From NCBI GenBank assembly GCA_936450465.1, contig OW388299.1:43473548-43537547 (forward strand): DNA of 64,000 bases. Direction: 5' to 3'. The notes beneath the pieces were generated by a model that saw only the letters and a program-made list of their open reading frames with translations, ran no database searches and was not told the origin of the DNA. The stretch comes from Gibbula magus (lineage: Eukaryota > Mollusca > Gastropoda > Trochida > Trochidae). This document shows positions 46,035-58,109 of the stretch, piece after piece (the first letter of the stretch is position 1; the number at the start of each line of letters is the position of its first letter). Position numbers and translations under genes: made by a program.

Positions 46035-46118
46035 ATGCCTTGATAACACACGTATACACACGGGATACCGTTGAGTTTCGCTTGTACGACAATTTCCTTG
46101 GTCACGATGTCCCATTTG
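46035..46118 (-). repeat. Dispersed repeat, partner of 17440-17530
   Basis: The reverse complement reads GGGACATCGTGACCAAGGAA, AATTGTCGTACAAGCGAAAC and TATCAAGG, as at 17.4 kb. The shared part is only about 80 bp, so it may be a remnant of an unknown element. Confidence 0.7.
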
Positions 46119-46556
46119 GTGAAAATAGCCAAAAATCCGTGTGCACGCACTGCAAATGTCAAAATGGAGTCCAAAAAACCTAAATAATTTCCACGTGTTC
46201 CTAGACAAGCTTCTCACCATTTCTTATCTATCCCTTCCTACACACCTTGGGATTCAATTTCCAACCGTTCACATCCCCTACATTGAACAGATCTAACGCT
46301 CTATACCTTATCTTTTCTCTGTTCCACACACCTTAGTTTCCACTTACGCCCTTACTACACGTGATATGTCTCTTGAGACACTTGAAGTCCATACACGAAC
46401 CAGAGACACAATTGTCAAGGGGCCATTGTTGGCAGTTTTATGTTTCTTACAATGTACATATTTGCTATTGGGTTGGTATACGAACACTACCTGACAAAGA
46501 AGCGATACCGATATAAATGTAAGATAGATTAAGCCACGAGTGGTAAATACGACTGA

Positions 46557-46867
46557 GGCGAGGTGAGTTGGGGTTTAACGCCGCTTTCAAGAGTATTTCA
46601 CTTATATCGCGGCTGCTAGTATTATGACAGGGAGAAAGCCCACAACGCCACGTGGCTATGCATTGCGGTGAAACCTGCGAGCATCGGCTAGAACTAGCGA
46701 ACCATGGGTGGTACTACGCTGAAATTCAGTGCAGCATTGCACCAAAACCTTACAGCGTCTAGAACAGTTATCTTCTGCAGACAAAGTTGCCATGCCCCTT
46801 GCGGGATTCGAACCCCGGACTTTTTTATCCGAAGCCGAACGCGCTAACCATTGCGCTATCCCGCCCC
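46557..46867 (-). mobile_element. SINE family A, full length, reference copy
   Basis: In reverse it shows the tRNA-like head (GGGGCGGGATAGCGCAATGG, B box GGGGTTCGAATCCCGC), the body and the tail ending CAACTCACCTCGCC. The 12-bp flanks AAATACGACTGA (46545-46556) and AAAAACGACTGA (46868-46879) differ at one base. It is one of the best-preserved copies here. Confidence 0.95.
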
Positions 46868-46879
46868 AAAAACGACTGA

Positions 46880-47815
46880 AACAGAGTTATGTCATGTTTT
46901 CAGAAGCCAACTAAATGTATTTGTGACTATTTCAGAAACACGTACCTTTAAGTCGCTATGTTGGTATTTCAGTAACTGCGCGAGATTTGGGAGTGAAATA
47001 TGACTTTTTTGGTTATTTCATGACGTCCTAAATCAATGACGTCCTAAATCCAAGAAGATATAAGTATATTATATACATATTTAATTAACTTATATCCATA
47101 TTTTTCAGTTCATAACTTTAACATCAAACATTCTGTCAAAAAGAATGTTGTCAAATGACATGAAAAACGATTTCAAAGTGTCTAAAAAATTACAAGTATC
47201 ATGATCTTAAACTGAGTGAAACTGTGTACTCATTTACAAAACACATGCTCATCCACGTCTTATAAAATCGGCTTAATCCGGCAGCAGTACTTCGATTTTT
47301 GACTCTGTGGAATATTAGGATAATTTCTATTGCCCGCTAGTGTAGATGAAATCTTTGAGATTGATTGCATACAGACAAGAACATTGATATGGAATAAGTT
47401 AACCATCATGAATGTCGAAGGTAAGGAGTCAACCATCTGTATTTTATAATAAATCTTAATGTTACATCACATAAATGGAGTCTTGAAGAAGGTTTGCTTG
47501 ATAAAGGAAATAATTTATTAAGGTTTGTTGTTTTTAAAGATACAACGAATCATGGGGGCAGAAGAAAAATGGACAGATCATCCTTGAAAGTGGGTGGTGA
47601 AGGTCTGCCGATTAAGTTTAATACAAGAAGGTATTCCTTAAGATTGTATTCATAAATACAATAGTTGTAGGAACATTGCTTAAATACCTGAATTGAGTGC
47701 TATTTATTCGATAAAATAGAAGCATATATTGAGGAAATACACTGGTATAGAAGTAAACATTCTTTATGATTTAGTTATAAATCACATTTCGAAAGAGTAC
47801 GTTTTTTAAAGGTTA
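46880..47815. other. Unassigned AT-rich stretch
   Basis: No supported feature. Confidence 0.4.
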
Positions 47816-47817
47816 AC

Positions 47818-48145
47818 AATGTATACTTCTCAAAGTTTGATCATGTAAAAACAATACTATACATGAAGGTTGATCACATAAAAGAATACTTCTTGAAGAT
47901 TGACCATACAAGAACAATACTTCATGAATGTTGATAATGTTAAAACAACACTTCATGAAGGTTGAACATGTAAAAACAATACTTCATGAAGTCAACATTC
48001 TTGCTGAAAACCATTTTTTTTTATAATTAATATTTCAAAGCGTATTAAAGATTAAAAGTATCATACCCTGATAACTAAATAAACAAAACATCTTAAAGGT
48101 TGATTATGTAAAAAAAATACTTCTTGAAGGTTAATCATGTAGAAC
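47818..48145. repeat. Degenerate 31-bp tandem repeat
   Basis: Units of the form AAGGTTGATCATGTAAAAAC plus AATACTTCATG recur five times from about 47829 to 47985. Two more occur at about 48093 and 48126 after a 100-bp interruption. Confidence 0.85.
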
Positions 48146-48149
48146 TAAC

Positions 48150-49555
48150 TATTTTTGAAGGAGGATGCTATTACGCTAACACTTGGAACAAGACTAACCT
48201 TCAACAAAGCATTTTATAACACAAACACATCATGGCATGTTATTCTTGAAGTAAAGGAATTACGTCAAAGAGCGTATGGCTAACCCACCGAGACACTCTG
48301 TCAAAACAAGATATAAATACAGATACCAGAATGAAAGAAATAAAAAAAATCAAACAAGTAAAATAAACATGCTTGTGCCAAAAAACATATTCCTTGGTAT
48401 AAACTGACAATTCAACAAGACTGCCATTAAACAAGTATGTGTTTTTTCATGAAACCATGTTGTTTTTTATTTCATGCATTATATACTTGTATCCCATACA
48501 AAATAGTCTTAGCCTTTTAATTAGATATGATACGGAATCTTGAAAATTACTGGCAATACAGAGAGAGATGGGTGACATAAGAGATTAAATGTTAAGTTGT
48601 CCTTATTTTTGTAAGAATTATTCCTGTTTTGTGCAATCTTACTTGAAATTTTTGTCAGATGCCTTGGACTTTGCATAAAGCATCTTATAGATTACTGAAA
48701 TCACGGAATTGCAAGAGGTTAAAAAGCTTCTCTGTAAATGATGTTTTCATATATTTTCCGATTCGTCATAAAATGTATCATTACTTAACATCGTCTTTCT
48801 ATTGGCAGATGCCTTTGTCCTGTCAATTTTTGGAACATTCTAACAGCACAAAGATTGATTGCAAACAGTCCACCAAAGAGTAGAAATTATCTTCTCTGGA
48901 AACAAAACCTGTCCATATATATGAGTTTATCATACAACATGTATTCATATCATTTAAAACCTTGATGTTGACCAGACGCCAATACAAATACAAAAGAATG
49001 AATACCACTAAATATCCTGATGAAGATGCTTATACCAAAGATAAACGTTTACATGGAATCACAAAGAAATACCTTACCGTATCGCCATCTTTGATAGTAT
49101 ACCTTTGACTCTACATATCGCACAGGTGTTCGTATGTAAAATCCGAACTCAAATGAAAGCAAGAAAAACATAACTGTCTACATTTGAAAACATTTCGATG
49201 TTAACTAATCCCAATTGGTATACCTCAGATATATACTTGATTCTTACCTGATCTCTGTACAGGTGTGGAATACCTGGGCGCCATTATTAAACTGGCAACA
49301 GCTGAATGGTACTGTGAATGATTAGGGTATGTATGGTTAACTGTTTTAAGTACGAGAAATTAGCAAAGCTATGCTGAGCACGTTGATTAAGTGTTTTACC
49401 ATTCCACGGGGGAAAGATTATGATGGTTGGAGCAGTAAGTTCAAATAAGATATGAATCGGGAAAATTATTATTGAATTTAATGATATATTTCCCAGGAAG
49501 TTGAGCGAGTCTTATTTTTATTAAAGGTTTTAAAGTAAATGTTGGTACATTTTTA
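48150..49555. other. Unassigned AT-rich stretch
   Basis: No supported feature. A TCCTGATGAAG string at 49016 was checked for a hammerhead core and rejected. Confidence 0.4.
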
Positions 49556-49559
49556 TTGA

Positions 49560-49985
49560 AAACTAGAAATGTGTGCATGTGATGCACTGTGATGTCCCCC
49601 GCTCCAACTTAATCCAACCTAGTCATATTACCCTTATTTTTCACTTATGCTAATCACTAAGTTCAATACTGCATTAATAACGAGAAATAAAAAATTCAGA
49701 ATAGCCAAAGTAGAAAAATGCACCACTCTATCACTAGGTCTAAGCAAATACAAACTTTGGTGAAAACAAACTTTGGCCGGAAAAGGTCCCTACCCCAAAT
49801 ATGCTCTAAGTTCAAATTGTTTCCATGGAAACTAGAAAACAATTTTAAAAAATCAGAATAACCAAAATAGCAAAAGGCACCACTCCACCACTAGGTCCAA
49901 GTTTCGTAAAGAAATACTTGATAGATTTTGAAATAGAGGCCGGGAAACGTCCCTACCTCCCATATATATTAGTTTAGGTAAGATG
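49560..49985. repeat. Two-unit 160-bp repeat of an interspersed element
   Basis: TCAGAATAGCCAAAGTAGAA...CACCACTCTATCACTAGGTC (about 49695) and TCAGAATAACCAAAATAGCA...CACCACTCCACCACTAGGTC (about 49855) are direct copies. Each is followed by GGCCGGAAAAGGTCCCTACC-like text (49776 and 49936). The pattern suggests an interspersed repeat with internal duplication. Confidence 0.7.
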
Positions 49986-49999
49986 ATTTATATTCACTA

Positions 50000-50675
50000 T
50001 AACTTAATTACTTATTTGGTAAATTTAGAACTAACGTATTATCCACTGTACACATCCACTCGTGTTATGAATTTGTATTCTGTTTATAATAAAACAAATT
50101 CAGACTTGTATAAGCCAGTGAACAAACACATTATGAAATCTATTTCTTAATGTTTTTTCTCTCTCAAGTTGGGGTTCAATGTGAAATGAAACACAACCAG
50201 ATAAACATATTTACTATTCTGTCATAATCGTATCTGGTTTGCTACTTTGAAAACTCAGAGATTGTACAATTTAGTTATAAAGTGCTCTTTAATTCGCCCA
50301 TGCGCAAGAATACTACGCATTCGACTTTAAATTAATTTAGTTATAATAATTATGTTATATGCCGCTGATTTTCACAGTATTTTTATCTCTTAAGTCTACA
50401 AATACAGTCTAAGGTTATCAATATCACCAAAGAAATGTGTTCCCTCATCTTCAAGTGTGAACATTAGTCTCGTGTCTTTATCAATATCTTGAGGTCAAAG
50501 GTCATTGGGCGTTTACCATCCCTAGCAACACAAGGTATGTGTAATGTAGGTATCAAAACATCTATGTTTCATCAGAAAATATATTTGTACAAATGTTATG
50601 GTACGATTCGGTACATCCAAATATGTTTCACATACTGAAAATACAAATATCACAAAGCCTGCCGCCAGTCACCTG
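50000..50675. other. Unassigned AT-rich stretch
   Basis: No supported feature. Confidence 0.4.
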
Positions 50676-50680
50676 GTGAG

Positions 50681-51500
50681 GTCTGCCCATAAGGAATGCA
50701 TCAGTGTAGCCAAATACATAATGCATCCCCACAATGTTACAGTATAGCATTGTCTTTAGTGAATAGATGGTTATATGCGAGATAATAGGTCTGCTTTGTG
50801 ACATGCCAAATACATAACGCATTCCCACAACGTTGCAGACTAACATTGTCTTTATTGGATAGGTGGTTATATGTGAGATACATACTTTAAATAGCGTTAA
50901 AGGGGCAGTAGCACGTTTTTTTCGCTCAAATAAGTTGATGAAATGTATTTGAAAAATAATTTCACCAATAGTAAAACATCCTTCTCTCTTCGGAAAATAA
51001 AGTTTAAAATGAGTGTACATGTTTTGGTAAAGCCATGGGAATCGTTTTTGTAATACAAAATAATAAATTGTGTTCACAATAAAATGGCCGCCATGCAATT
51101 TTTGCTTTATGCGCAACATAGTTTTTACCACTACAGATAATTGGTTTGTGTAATAGGATGTTTTACCCTCTAAAGTTAATTTAAATGACATAAACTATCA
51201 TTATAAATGGGAAATTTGAAAAAATAAATTTTGCAAAAAACGTGCTACTGCCCCTTTAAGTCTGCTCTGTATCAATCCAAATACATAATGCATCCCCACA
51301 ACGTTACAGAAGAGCATTGTCTTTATTGGATAGATGGTATAATGTGAGATAAACACTAAGTAAAAGTGTTAGGTCTGCTTTGTGACATGCAAATACATAA
51401 TGCATTCCCACAACGATACAGAAAAGCATTGTCTTTTGTGGATAGATGATAATATGTGAAATAAACAGTTAACAATAGTGTAAGGTCTGTTCTGTGACAT
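50681..51500. repeat. About 110-bp satellite, five units, interrupted by a MITE
   Basis: GTCTGC/GTCTGT starts occur at 50681, 50789, 51260, 51373 and 51485. Apart from the MITE-bearing unit, the period is 108-113 bp. Each unit carries CAAATACATAATGCAT.CCCACAA and CATTGTCTTTA.TGGATAGATG. A MITE (50897-51259) sits at the junction of units 2 and 3. Confidence 0.92.
50897..51259 (-). mobile_element. TTAA-type MITE, intact, inserted in satellite
   Basis: TTAA plus AGGGGCAGTAGCACGTTTTT and AAAAACGTGCTACTGCCCCT plus TTAA bound 363 bp. Full interior in reverse, including AATAAAATGGCCGCCATGCA. The adjacent satellite units provide the uninserted sequence. Confidence 0.96.
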
Positions 51501-51713
51501 GATATAAAGGAATCTTTAACAGTCCAGACCCCATTCATTTTACTTTCTGTGCTTACATATCGGTGTTGACTGTACTTGGTAGTGAAATCAGACGTTTATT
51601 TCACAGAAAAGGTGATGGGAATGCAGCATGATTTAAATTAGCCAGTGATAGACACTGGCTCGAGGTATGCCTTCCGGCGAACTTTGGGTTGAACCTAAAA
51701 TCATCCTTGTGTA

Positions 51714-51747
51714 ACTACCAACGACTACCAACGACTACCAACGACTA
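51714..51747. repeat. 11-bp triplication
   Basis: ACTACCAACG repeats three times at about 11-bp spacing, then ACTAAG. Confidence 0.9.
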
Positions 51748-52239
51748 AGTCTTGTTAAGTAGGTGAATCGAGGCCCGGTGGTCTCGGGTATGCTGTTGGT
51801 ATTGTCAGTGCTGGCGATAGTTGCCTTACTCTGACTGAGACTTGGTATGAACAAGTTCAATAATTTGTTCTATTGAAGGTAGTGTTATCCTAAAATAAAA
51901 TCATGTTATAGGTGACTGTAGATGAAGTGATTGAGATTATGAAAGGAATGCCACATTAAGACAAAGACAAAGATACTATACAGATAACAAAATTTCATCA
52001 TCCGATGTATGTTTATGGTATATACATATGTATATGTGACAAGTTTATCCGGATGTCTTAAAATACTGCTGGTATTTCTACTGCGCTTATTTAGAACAGC
52101 GCAATAATACATGACGTCACTCAATATGTGACGCCATACACAAGAAGTCCTTCACGTGACAACTAACAGAGCGTACACACACATTATTACCCTGATGCAA
52201 GGACAGACATCGTTCAGTTTGTTTATTCTCAACTCCATG

Positions 52240-52498
52240 GAAGTATGCAACAGCTCTGCCAATTAAAACGCTTTGGATATCTGTCACATTGCCTTCACGT
52301 CCATACCAGGTACCCATGTATACTGCTCGGCGAGCAGAGGCACAGAACAGAGGCACAGAACAGAGGCACGTGCCCAGGGTTACACCACACGATTCACACC
52401 TTAAGTTTCTACGTGAGGTAGGGAATCAACCCTTCAAACTTCATGTATTATTATATATGAAGCGGTCAACTGAGCTGTGTACAGGACCACGCGCCAAT
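52240..52498 (-). mobile_element. SINE, family B-like
   Basis: The reverse complement starts GTATTGGCGCGTGGTCCTGT, has an A-box-like ACAGCTCAGTTGACCGC and B-box-like AGGGTTGATTCCC. Then come CTGGGCACGTGCC and ATGGGTACCTGGTATGGACG in the body. A 13-bp unit (AGAGGCACAGAAC on the plus strand, 52334-52372) is triplicated inside it. Confidence 0.6.
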
Positions 52499-52504
52499 AC
52501 GTAA

Positions 52505-53245
52505 GTAGTGATGCAAAAAAAAGCATTAATTTGTAATTCAACATATGGGCAAACATCTCACATGCATCATCAGTACACCAGTCCAACAATCATTTTATTC
52601 CGGAATTAGGAACAAATAATAAAATTGTATCGTAGTTCATAACATAATATTATCAGGAACATGGGGAAGTCATCCAACATGAGGCAATAGTCTCATTTAA
52701 TAAAATAAAATCCGCGGTTACAACCTAATAAATTAATATATTGATTTTCAGGGCTATAACTCAAACTTTAATCACACTTTGAAGGGTTTAATCGGATTAA
52801 CAGGCTTTACATGTCATTACAATCAACGCAGCAAAACAGTAATAAATATGTTTTATCACATCATATTTCAATATCGTTATTGAACGTTATGAAATGTCTT
52901 TATAACTTTAAGCTTTGTGCAAACTCCAAACACGGTGTTGCATTTGATGTAAAACAACCGGAAATGTAAAGCAAATACTACCTCAAAGATGATTACGTCA
53001 GTGGGAATCATAAACGTCTGTTGTTCTATTTTTACGTTATTCAACAAATACAAAGCACGCACGTTGACGAAGCTACATGTACACTGATAGGCAAAAAAAA
53101 CGATACCAACTTTTCAAACACAAAATATTTCTGCCGGATGAAGTCGATTTTGAATGTTTGTGATAAGAATATTTCTCGTAGAGAGATATACGAAATTTCA
53201 TTCATAACAGTATGATACTTAATATTTGTTCAAACATAAGGTGCT
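52505..53245. other. Unassigned AT-rich stretch
   Basis: No supported feature. Confidence 0.4.
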
Positions 53246-53250
53246 GAAAT

Positions 53251-53488
53251 TGCTATATCCAAGGGGCTTTTGGGACATAATGTTGGTATTTAAGGTTAAA
53301 TTTTAGGAAATATGAAATTTTGTTAGTACAAGACGTTGTGGGCATAACGTATCTTCTCTGACTTTAACTTGCTATATTGAAGGGACATTTGGGACATAAT
53401 GTTTGGTATTTAAGGTAAAATCTTAAGAAATGTGGAAATTATGTATGTACTAGATGTTGTTGGCATAATGTAGGTTCTTGACTTTAAA
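53251..53488. repeat. Two-copy 119-bp tandem duplication
   Basis: TGCTATATCCAAGGGGCTTT (53251) and TGCTATATTGAAGGGACATT (53370) each lead into TTGGGACATAATGTT.GGTATTTAAGG, a GTTGTGGGCATAA.GTA block and TTGACTTTAA. Roughly 80% similar. Confidence 0.88.
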
Positions 53489-53640
53489 TCGATGACGAAA
53501 CGAAGCTTTATATTTCACTCTCCTATCTCATCTCTCGGGATTTCAAAACGACGATTATTTTAACAACCGTGTTTCCAGAAACTTGAACAGACAATGTTTC
53601 AAATATTTCAAATTAAGTTTAGTTTGCTAAAAAAAGACTT

Positions 53641-53849
53641 GGTTGCATGGCGGCCATTTTAATGGAACACATTTTATTATTTCGAATTACGAAAACGATT
53701 CCAATGAATTTACTGAACCATGTTTGTTAATTTTGAAACTTGATTTTCAGAAGAGAGAAGGGTGTTTTACTATTGCTTTAGTGACATTATTTTTCAAATA
53801 CATTCCCTCAACTTATTTGAGAGAAAAAAACGTGCTACTGCCCCTTTAA
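53641..53849 (+). mobile_element. TTAA-type MITE, 5'-truncated
   Basis: Homology begins at GGTTGCATGGCGGCCATTTT and runs to AAAACGTGCTACTGCCCCTTTAA. The proximal half and its inverted repeat are missing. Confidence 0.9.
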
Positions 53850-54384
53850 ACTGACGGTGGTTAGTGACCGACAATAAAAGACATGATATTTGAATCCTTT
53901 TATAGGCCATGAGGTCATGTGAATCCCCTTGGTTTAATGTAAACGACCTCAGCGGACCATTTAACGTAATTAAAGAGAATTTCATTCATGAACAAAGAAT
54001 ACTTAATTGGGAAGATGTGTTTGAAAAGTGAAGCACAGACGTAAACTTAAAATATTAAAGTGAAATACTACATCTATCAATGGAATTAAAATCCGTGTGT
54101 TTTCTCTGATTGACATAAAATGATAATATACTTAGCGAAATAACTTTTTAATCTTATGACGTCATCGACGCATTATGATGACGTCATTCAACTACGCATA
54201 ATTTGTTAATCATTTGACATTTTTCGTTCAAAAAGAAATGTCAAACACACTTAATTTAATATTATTGTATCAATATTACAATCAACGTTCCTTTAAAAGA
54301 TATTGTCGTGTTACATATCAAAACAGAACATAATGTTATTTTATAATTAATTGTATTCTTATACGTTTATATTTTAGCTCTCAC
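53850..54384. other. Unassigned AT-rich stretch
   Basis: Contains GACGTCATCGACGCATTATG, then ATGACGTCATTCAA near 54160; otherwise nothing recognised. Confidence 0.4.
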
Positions 54385-54385
54385 A

Positions 54386-54745
54386 TTAAAGGGGCAGTAT
54401 CACGTTTTTTGCAAATTTTATTTTTTCAAATTTCTCATTTATAATGATGTAATGTCATTTATATTTACTTTAGAGGGTAAAACATCTTTTTATACAAACC
54501 AATTATCTGTAGTGGTAATAACGGTGTTGCGTTTAAAGCAAAATTTGCATGGTGGCCATTTTATTGTGAACACATTTTATTATTTCGAATGACACAAACG
54601 AGGCCTATGGCTTTACGGAACCATGTATACTAATTTTTTAACTTGATTTTCCGGAAAGAGAAGGGTCTTTTACTATTGGTGATATTATTTTTCAAATACA
54701 TTTCATCGACTTATTTGAGCGAAAAACGTGCTACTGTCCCTTTAA
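54386..54745 (+). mobile_element. TTAA-type MITE, intact
   Basis: TTAA plus AGGGGCAGTATCACGTTTTT and AAAACGTGCTACTGTCCCT plus TTAA bound 360 bp with the family interior (AGAGGGTAAAACATC, GGTGGCCATTTTATTG). Confidence 0.95.
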
Positions 54746-55404
54746 AGCGTGTTCACATTGTTGTCTGTACGTTATGAACGTGAATTGAACCTCATATGTT
54801 ATACATCTCATATATGTGATTGAGGAAAGTGTAATAATTTTCTTCGTCCATTTTGTTATTTACTTGCAAGTTGAAATGAAAGTATGTTGGACTGTTCATG
54901 TACTTGTATACTAAGTTATACATTTTGATTTGAACTACATTTTAAAATAAATGAACAATATTAATATAATGTTTTGGACTTCGATCTTTCCGATAATTAT
55001 CTATCATCTGCCATTTTGATTATCAGGCAAAATTGTTATTGATGTGAAGAAATTGGGTTCTGATTAAATTTTGAAATAAATGAAAATTAATAAGTTTTCA
55101 TACTTTTATCTTTGTCGTGATTATTGCCAATCTGTCATTTCTTCTCAAGATTTTCACTGCATTTCGACTGATAACGATTAGTTGGTTGTTGGTTCAAGTT
55201 CACTGATAACTATGTGAGATTTCTTGATAAATAAACACCTGTCATCTCGAGGGATCCGTCCTATGATGGATATACCATATGTCATAATTCCCAAATGGTG
55301 TAGATTTCAAGTTGAATATAATATGAAATACATTTGTATAGATGTGGTCGTTCAAAGCGAGTTATTCACGCGGTGTAGAAAACGTGTTTGTGATATGTTG
55401 TTTT

Positions 55405-55632
55405 AGTGCATGGTTTATAAGTTAGATAGAAAATTGATTTCGGAAGACATACTTTTCTTCGTGTGTTCTTTATAAGGTAGAGACAAAAGATTAATCATAT
55501 TTTGTGAGACGTATTTTTTCAGTGGGTGATTTATAAAATAGATGGAAAAGATTAAATACATTCTGGAAGCCATTCTTGTGTTCGTGTGTTCTACAAGGAA
55601 GATACAAAAGATTAAATACATTTGTGAGACGG
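55405..55632. repeat. Tandem repeat of about 70 bp, two alternating forms
   Basis: GTGTGTTCTTTATAAGGTAG plus AGACAAAAGATTAATCATAT, then GTGGGTGATTTATAAAATAG plus ATGGAAAAGATTAAATACAT, then GTGTGTTCTACAAGGAAGAT plus ACAAAAGATTAAATACAT, each followed by TTTGTGAGAC or CTGGAAGCC. Confidence 0.8.
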
Positions 55633-55639
55633 TGCCATA

Positions 55640-56868
55640 AATTATACGTCATTTGCAATTTTTAAAAGTTATAACGCTTGATAAAATATTATTTTCGTGT
55701 TTATTTTTTCAATGACATTTGGGTAACTTGTCTCCTATAGTAAGGTGAAACAATGCACAGGATGCATGGGAGCGAATTATTCTCAACATTAGGAGTAGAT
55801 TGTGAACATTGGATATATGTCACCCTCATTAGATGTTATGTTGAAAAATATTTATGAAAATATGAATGAATTACTTACACACGCCAAGGCACAGACTTTG
55901 TGAACATGAATAACATGTCAAGCCTCCAATAGACATGGCGTATACATCAATATGATTGCATCATTACCTAATAGAGATAATCCTTGCCATTTGCAAACAG
56001 GCTCAACATGGCCTGCGTGACCGGTAGTACCCGGAAATATACCAGGAACTGGAATTATCATATGAAAACTGCGTTTCATAATTTCCTTTTTTCTACACTT
56101 TCAAAATCAAATTCAAAATTGATAATATCTCACCAACCCTTTCTAATATTAGTTATTATGTAAATGCTATGTTTGCTATTTTTGCCATTTAAAAACCGCT
56201 CTTACATCATTCCTTTTTTCAAAAATTCCAAAATCAAAAAGTTTCAAAACTGATGTTATCTCAGCAAAACTTATTCCAATTTCATTTATTTTTTCTATGT
56301 TTGTTCCCGCAAGTTACATTTCATAAACGTAACGTTAATAAGCACAATAATAATAAAATATCATTAAAACACATGTTTTACTGAAGTGGTAATCTCATTT
56401 CGTTATTTACTCTATATTTCATATATAACAAAGACCTGTTGGATTACCATTGCTTATTAGCACAGGTGTCTATACATATGTATCAAAACAAGATTACCTG
56501 AGAATTTTGTAATGGAATCTTATCAATCCTATACACTCATATGTAAGTATGTTAGCAAATACAGACACGTTATGCTTTACTTCGATATTATTGTGCATTG
56601 TACTAAGCAAATATTTATATGTAAAACTACATGTATATTGTCCTAAATAGTTTTGGCACATATATTCTTTAAAATCTTCAAAATATTTTCAAAAGTAGCA
56701 TGTAAATGTTATGAAAACTATGTCAATCTCTAAATATTCATGATTATGAAATCAAAACGCAAATGTGTAGTAAAACTTTCTTTTGAAAATAAAACGTATC
56801 TAGTAAACAAAACATTTTTTGAATTGACTTTATCAAGATAAACATCAGGTTTCTGGATGTTAATTTGT
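55640..56868. other. Unassigned AT-rich stretch
   Basis: No supported feature. Confidence 0.4.
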
Positions 56869-56871
56869 TTA

Positions 56872-56925
56872 AAGTGAGAGACACACTGTTTCGAGGTATA
56901 TGCTTATTCCTTCATCAGGGTAATG
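56872..56925 (-). ncRNA. Hammerhead-like core (weak)
   Basis: On the minus strand CTGATGA (56918-56912), a possible 3-bp AGG/CCT stem II, GAAAC (56892-56888) and GTC (56882-56880) occur in core order. A 2-bp helix III with a 5-nt loop is possible. Helix I does not pair and stem II is poor, so chance or decay is possible. Confidence 0.3.
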
Positions 56926-57173
56926 AAGATAAGGTATGTAGCTGTGTACGCCACTTTTGCAAACACGATGATTTTTATTTTTATACACAATGATGTTTGT
57001 AGTTTCCCTACTCGACTGACAAAATGTCACATCGATTTGCACAATGCTCGATCACGGTGCTTGATCATGGGGAAAAATCAGATCAATAGATCCGATCGAT
57101 CAGTCATTTAAATGGTAAACAAACCTACCTTTTTCATCAACTGAAACATCTTGGCTATTGATTGGTCGTGAAC

Positions 57174-57556
57174 TGAACAGTAAAACAAAGTTCAGTATCA
57201 GAGAGTGTCACTGTGTATCCTATCAATCTTCTCTGCCAGTGTCACATGCTGAATGTTCAGTAAGTTTGAAAGTTGTATCGCTCATTGTATGAACTCCGTC
57301 AGCAGATCAGTAAAACAATGTTCAGTATCAGAGAGTTTCAGTTTTTCCTATCAATCTTCTTTGCTTTCACATGATGAATGTTCAGTATGTTTAAAAGTTG
57401 TATCGCCCACAATATAAACTCGGTCTTCAACAGAACAGTAAAGCAATGTTATGTCAAAACGTTTCACTGTGTATCTGTTTATCACTGTTCAGTCGTCTTT
57501 GCTTTCACATACTGAACGTGCAGTTTGAAAACTGTATGCCTGAACTCTCCCACTCA
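57174..57556. repeat. Three-unit tandem repeat, about 128 bp
   Basis: GAACAGTAAAACAAAGTTCA, CAGTAAAACAATGTTCAGTA and GAACAGTAAAGCAATGTTAT start successive units. Each contains TATCAATCTTCT or an equivalent, TTTCACAT(G/A)(A/C)TGAA and a GAAA.TTGTATCGC-type block. Confidence 0.85.
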
Positions 57557-57559
57557 TTT

Positions 57560-58105
57560 GTATCACATTCTGTTTAAAGTCAGTGGGCATCTAAAACATT
57601 AAATGGTCCGATTGCATGTCCTTTTAAGACATTGTCAGAAATGAGAGCTTTTAACAATGTTTATTTGAACGTACAGCAATACAAATAACATATGTTCACC
57701 CAATATCAACAAGGTTGCCGGAATTCACCTGCGGTGGTACTGTTCAACTTGAGGAAATGGTTGTGAAAAATGTCTCTCTTCCTTTGCAAGGTCACCTTTG
57801 GCTTCCGACTCCCAAAACACTTAATAAAGAACCAACAAATCCATCAACACTTAAACACTGTCATGACTGTCACAAAAAACTGTATTCGATGAATATATCT
57901 GTAAAATTCATACAAACTCAGCATTCAGTCGTAAACTTCCAACTTCTGAATTTAAGTCTTTCAAGGTTACAAACACTTTACAATTGTCACAAAGACCATC
58001 TCCAACATCCGAGAAAGATTAGCATTAAAACGGGATTCAAATGGACCTTGAAGGATTTCGACTAGTCAGTAGTCAGTAATATATTACTCCACGTTTGCCA
58101 AAAGA
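57560..58105. other. Unassigned stretch with a 116-codon plus frame
   Basis: The frame 57715-58065 (+) is open, with pairs of Cys-His (HCHDCHKKL) but no recognisable domain. The minus strand has comparable open stretches. Left as uncertain, not called a gene. Confidence 0.3.
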
Positions 58106-58109
58106 CAAA

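Noticed and set aside
49014..49050. TCCTGATGAAG string as a hammerhead core
   Set aside because: No GAAA box at the right distance and no pairing stem II.
50628..51191. 187-codon minus frame
   Set aside because: It runs from the MITE into the satellite, mixing two unrelated repeats; no selection would keep it.
57715..58065. Zinc-finger-like HCHDCH gene
   Set aside because: Cys/His spacing fits no known finger and the frame lies between two tandem arrays; evidence is too thin.
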